Part shown: positions 21,323-22,634 of the stretch, piece by piece | How positions within the stretch are numbered: the first letter of the stretch is position 1 | Layout: each line of letters begins with the position of its first letter | Assembly (NCBI GenBank): GCA_964545205.1 | Contig: CAZJFH010000078.1 | Coordinates: 1 to 22,634 of the forward strand | Direction of reading: 5' to 3' | Source: CAZJFH01 sp964545205 | GTDB lineage: Bacteria > Pseudomonadota > Alphaproteobacteria > Rhodospirillales > Magnetospirillaceae | DNA: 22,634 bases | Notes under the pieces: model-generated | The model's database searches: none | Told to the model about the DNA's origin: nothing | The model's input: only the letters and a program-made list of their open reading frames with translations | Program-made: the position numbers and the translations under genes

Positions 21323-22634
21323 ATGAAGATCAGTTTCGCCAAGCCCGTCCTGCCCGACGAGGGCGCGCTCGCCATCGGCGTGCTCGAGGACCGCTCGCTG
21401 GGCCCGACCGGCGCCGCACTGGACGAGAAGACCGGCGGCGTGCTGACCCGGGCCATGAAGAACAGCCGCTTCGAGGGCAAGAAGGACCAGACCCTGGCCG
21501 TCGTCGCCCCCGCCGGCACCGAACTGACGCGCATCGTGCTGGTCGGCCTGGGCAAGGCCGACGCGATCGACGCCGCCGCCGCCGAATCCTTCGGCGGCAC
21601 CGCGACGGCGGCGCTGCTGGGCACCGGCGACACCGAGGCGGCGCTGGTCGTCGACGGCTTCGACGGCGCCGGCGTCGCGCCGGGCGAATTCGCCGCCCGC
21701 GCCGCGCTGGGCGCCCGCCTGCGCTCGTACCGCTTCGACAAGTACCTGACCAAGCAGAAGCCCGAGGACAAGCCGGCGCTGAAGAAGGTCTCGGTGCTGG
21801 TCGACGGCCACAAGGCGGCCAAGGCGGCGTTCGAGCCGCTGGACCGGGTCGCCGACGGCATCTTCCTGACCCGCGACGTGGTCAGCGAGCCGGCCAACGT
21901 CATCTATCCCGAGACCCTGGCCGCCGAGTGCAAGAAGCTGGCCGAGCTCGGCGTCGACGTCGAGGTCCTGAGCGAGAAGCAGATGCGCAAGCTGGGCATG
22001 GGCGCGCTGCTCGGCGTCGGCCAGGGCTCCGAGCGCGAGAGCCAGCTCGTGGTGATGCGCTGGATGGGCTCGTCCGACGAGGACGAGGCGCCGGTGGCCT
22101 TCGTCGGCAAGGGCGTGTGCTTCGATTCCGGCGGCATCTCGATCAAGCCCTCCGCCGGCATGGAGGACATGAAGTGGGACATGGGCGGCGCCGGCGTCGT
22201 CGTCGGCCTGATGAAGGCGCTGGCCGGCCGCAACGCCAAGGCCAACGTCGTCGGCGTCGTCGGCCTGGTCGAGAACATGCCGTCCGGCACCGCGCAGCGC
22301 CCGGGCGACGTCGTCACCTCGATGAGCGGCCAGACCATCGAGGTCATCAACACCGACGCCGAGGGCCGGCTCGTGCTGGCCGACGCGCTGTGGTACACGC
22401 AGGACCGCTTCAAGCCCAAGTTCATGATCGACCTGGCGACCCTGACCGGCGCCATCATCATCTCGCTGGGCAGCGAGCATGCCGGCCTGTTCACCCCCGA
22501 CGACGAACTGGCCGAGCGCATCGCCGCCGCCGGCAAGGCGGTCGGCGAGTCGTGCTGGCGGCTGCCGCTGGGCGACGCCTACGACAAGCAGATCAAGTCC
22601 GACATCGCCGACATGAAGAACGTCGGCGGCCGCG
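21323..22634 (+). CDS. pepA: Leucyl aminopeptidase PepA (3'-truncated by window edge)
   Basis: Cytoplasmic M17-family aminopeptidase with two metals, about 437 of an expected 500 residues present. MKISFAKPVLPDEGALAIGV opens an N-terminal domain of normal length. The catalytic domain has GKGVCFDSGGISIKPSAG and NTDAEGRLVLADAL. Residues K263, D268, D286, D345 and E347 align with the metal ligands of E. coli PepA, and K275 and R349 with its catalytic Lys and Arg, all with a constant offset of seven. The frame is open to the last base (ending DMKNVGGR). ATG at 21323 has GAGG at 21312-21315, seven bases upstream, inside the 8-bp palindrome GAGGCCTC. In E. coli PepA also binds DNA in recombination and regulation; whether this one does is not visible. 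Confidence 0.96.
   Translation, partial: MKISFAKPVLPDEGALAIGVLEDRSLGPTGAALDEKTGGVLTRAMKNSRFEGKKDQTLAVVAPAGTELTRIVLVGLGKADAIDAAAAESFGGTATAALLGTGDTEAALVVDGFDGAGVAPGEFAARAALGARLRSYRFDKYLTKQKPEDKPALKKVSVLVDGHKAAKAAFEPLDRVADGIFLTRDVVSEPANVIYPETLAAECKKLAELGVDVEVLSEKQMRKLGMGALLGVGQGSERESQLVVMRWMGSSDEDEAPVAFVGKGVCFDSGGISIKPSAGMEDMKWDMGGAGVVVGLMKALAGRNAKANVVGVVGLVENMPSGTAQRPGDVVTSMSGQTIEVINTDAEGRLVLADALWYTQDRFKPKFMIDLATLTGAIIISLGSEHAGLFTPDDELAERIAAAGKAVGESCWRLPLGDAYDKQIKSDIADMKNVGGR

Noticed and set aside
19907..22480. An 857-codon minus-strand frame over the membrane-protein and pepA genes
   Set aside because: Antisense shadow; rich in Gln, His, Asp and Arg as typical of complement frames, and its start lies in pepA, which has conserved catalytic residues.

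Overview
The window is very GC-rich chromosomal DNA of an alphaproteobacterium, most likely from the Rhodospirillales or a related group. This rests on the gene order rpsE-rpmD-rplO-secY-adk-rpsM-rpsK-rpoA-rplQ (no rpmJ after secY and no rpsD before rpoA, unlike E. coli), on an RpoA that reads like other alphaproteobacterial alpha subunits, and on strong G/C third-position codon bias. No mobile-element transposase, phage gene, CRISPR array, tRNA or rRNA was seen.

Region 1 (1-5927) is the end of the spc operon and the alpha operon, closed by a strong intrinsic terminator at 5901-5927. A near-perfect sigma-70 promoter (TTGACA, 16 bp, TATAAT) overlaps the adk stop codon and starts the rpsM-rpsK-rpoA-rplQ unit. 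A 13-bp perfect hairpin sits between rpsK and rpoA, and a 107-bp inverted-repeat element has inserted between rpoA and rplQ.

Region 2 (5961-9168) holds a Tat-exported PhoX-family phosphatase (minus strand), a divergent EamA-family transporter, and a 53-residue microprotein gene with a good ribosome binding site. The divergent phoX/eamA gap carries two inverted copies of a 12-bp sequence.

Region 3 (9171-12821, minus strand) encodes a peptide-type ABC importer: a binding protein and two permeases, with no ATPase gene in the window. The gap between binding protein and first permease is filled by a dispersed repeat whose terminal hairpin contains the permease ribosome binding site.

Region 4 (12999-16956) is a tightly coupled pair: a PstS-like periplasmic binding protein with cysteines in its mature domain, then a membrane PAS histidine kinase with no adjacent response regulator. 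A small cysteine-containing secreted protein converges on the kinase. Its upstream DNA has a tandem direct repeat at a one-helical-turn period.

Region 5 (17071-20117) contains the AmmeMemoRadiSam system: a Memo-AMMECR1 fusion protein, and divergently the partner radical SAM enzyme. Nested palindromic repeats lie on either side. One lies next to the amrS terminator T-tract and looks like a MITE with terminal inverted repeats and short flanking direct repeats. The biochemical role of this system is still unsettled, so it is the best candidate for under-described biology here, together with the binding-protein/kinase module.

Region 6 (20246-22634) has a UPF0104/LPG-synthase-type integral membrane protein and a 3'-truncated leucyl aminopeptidase gene, pepA.
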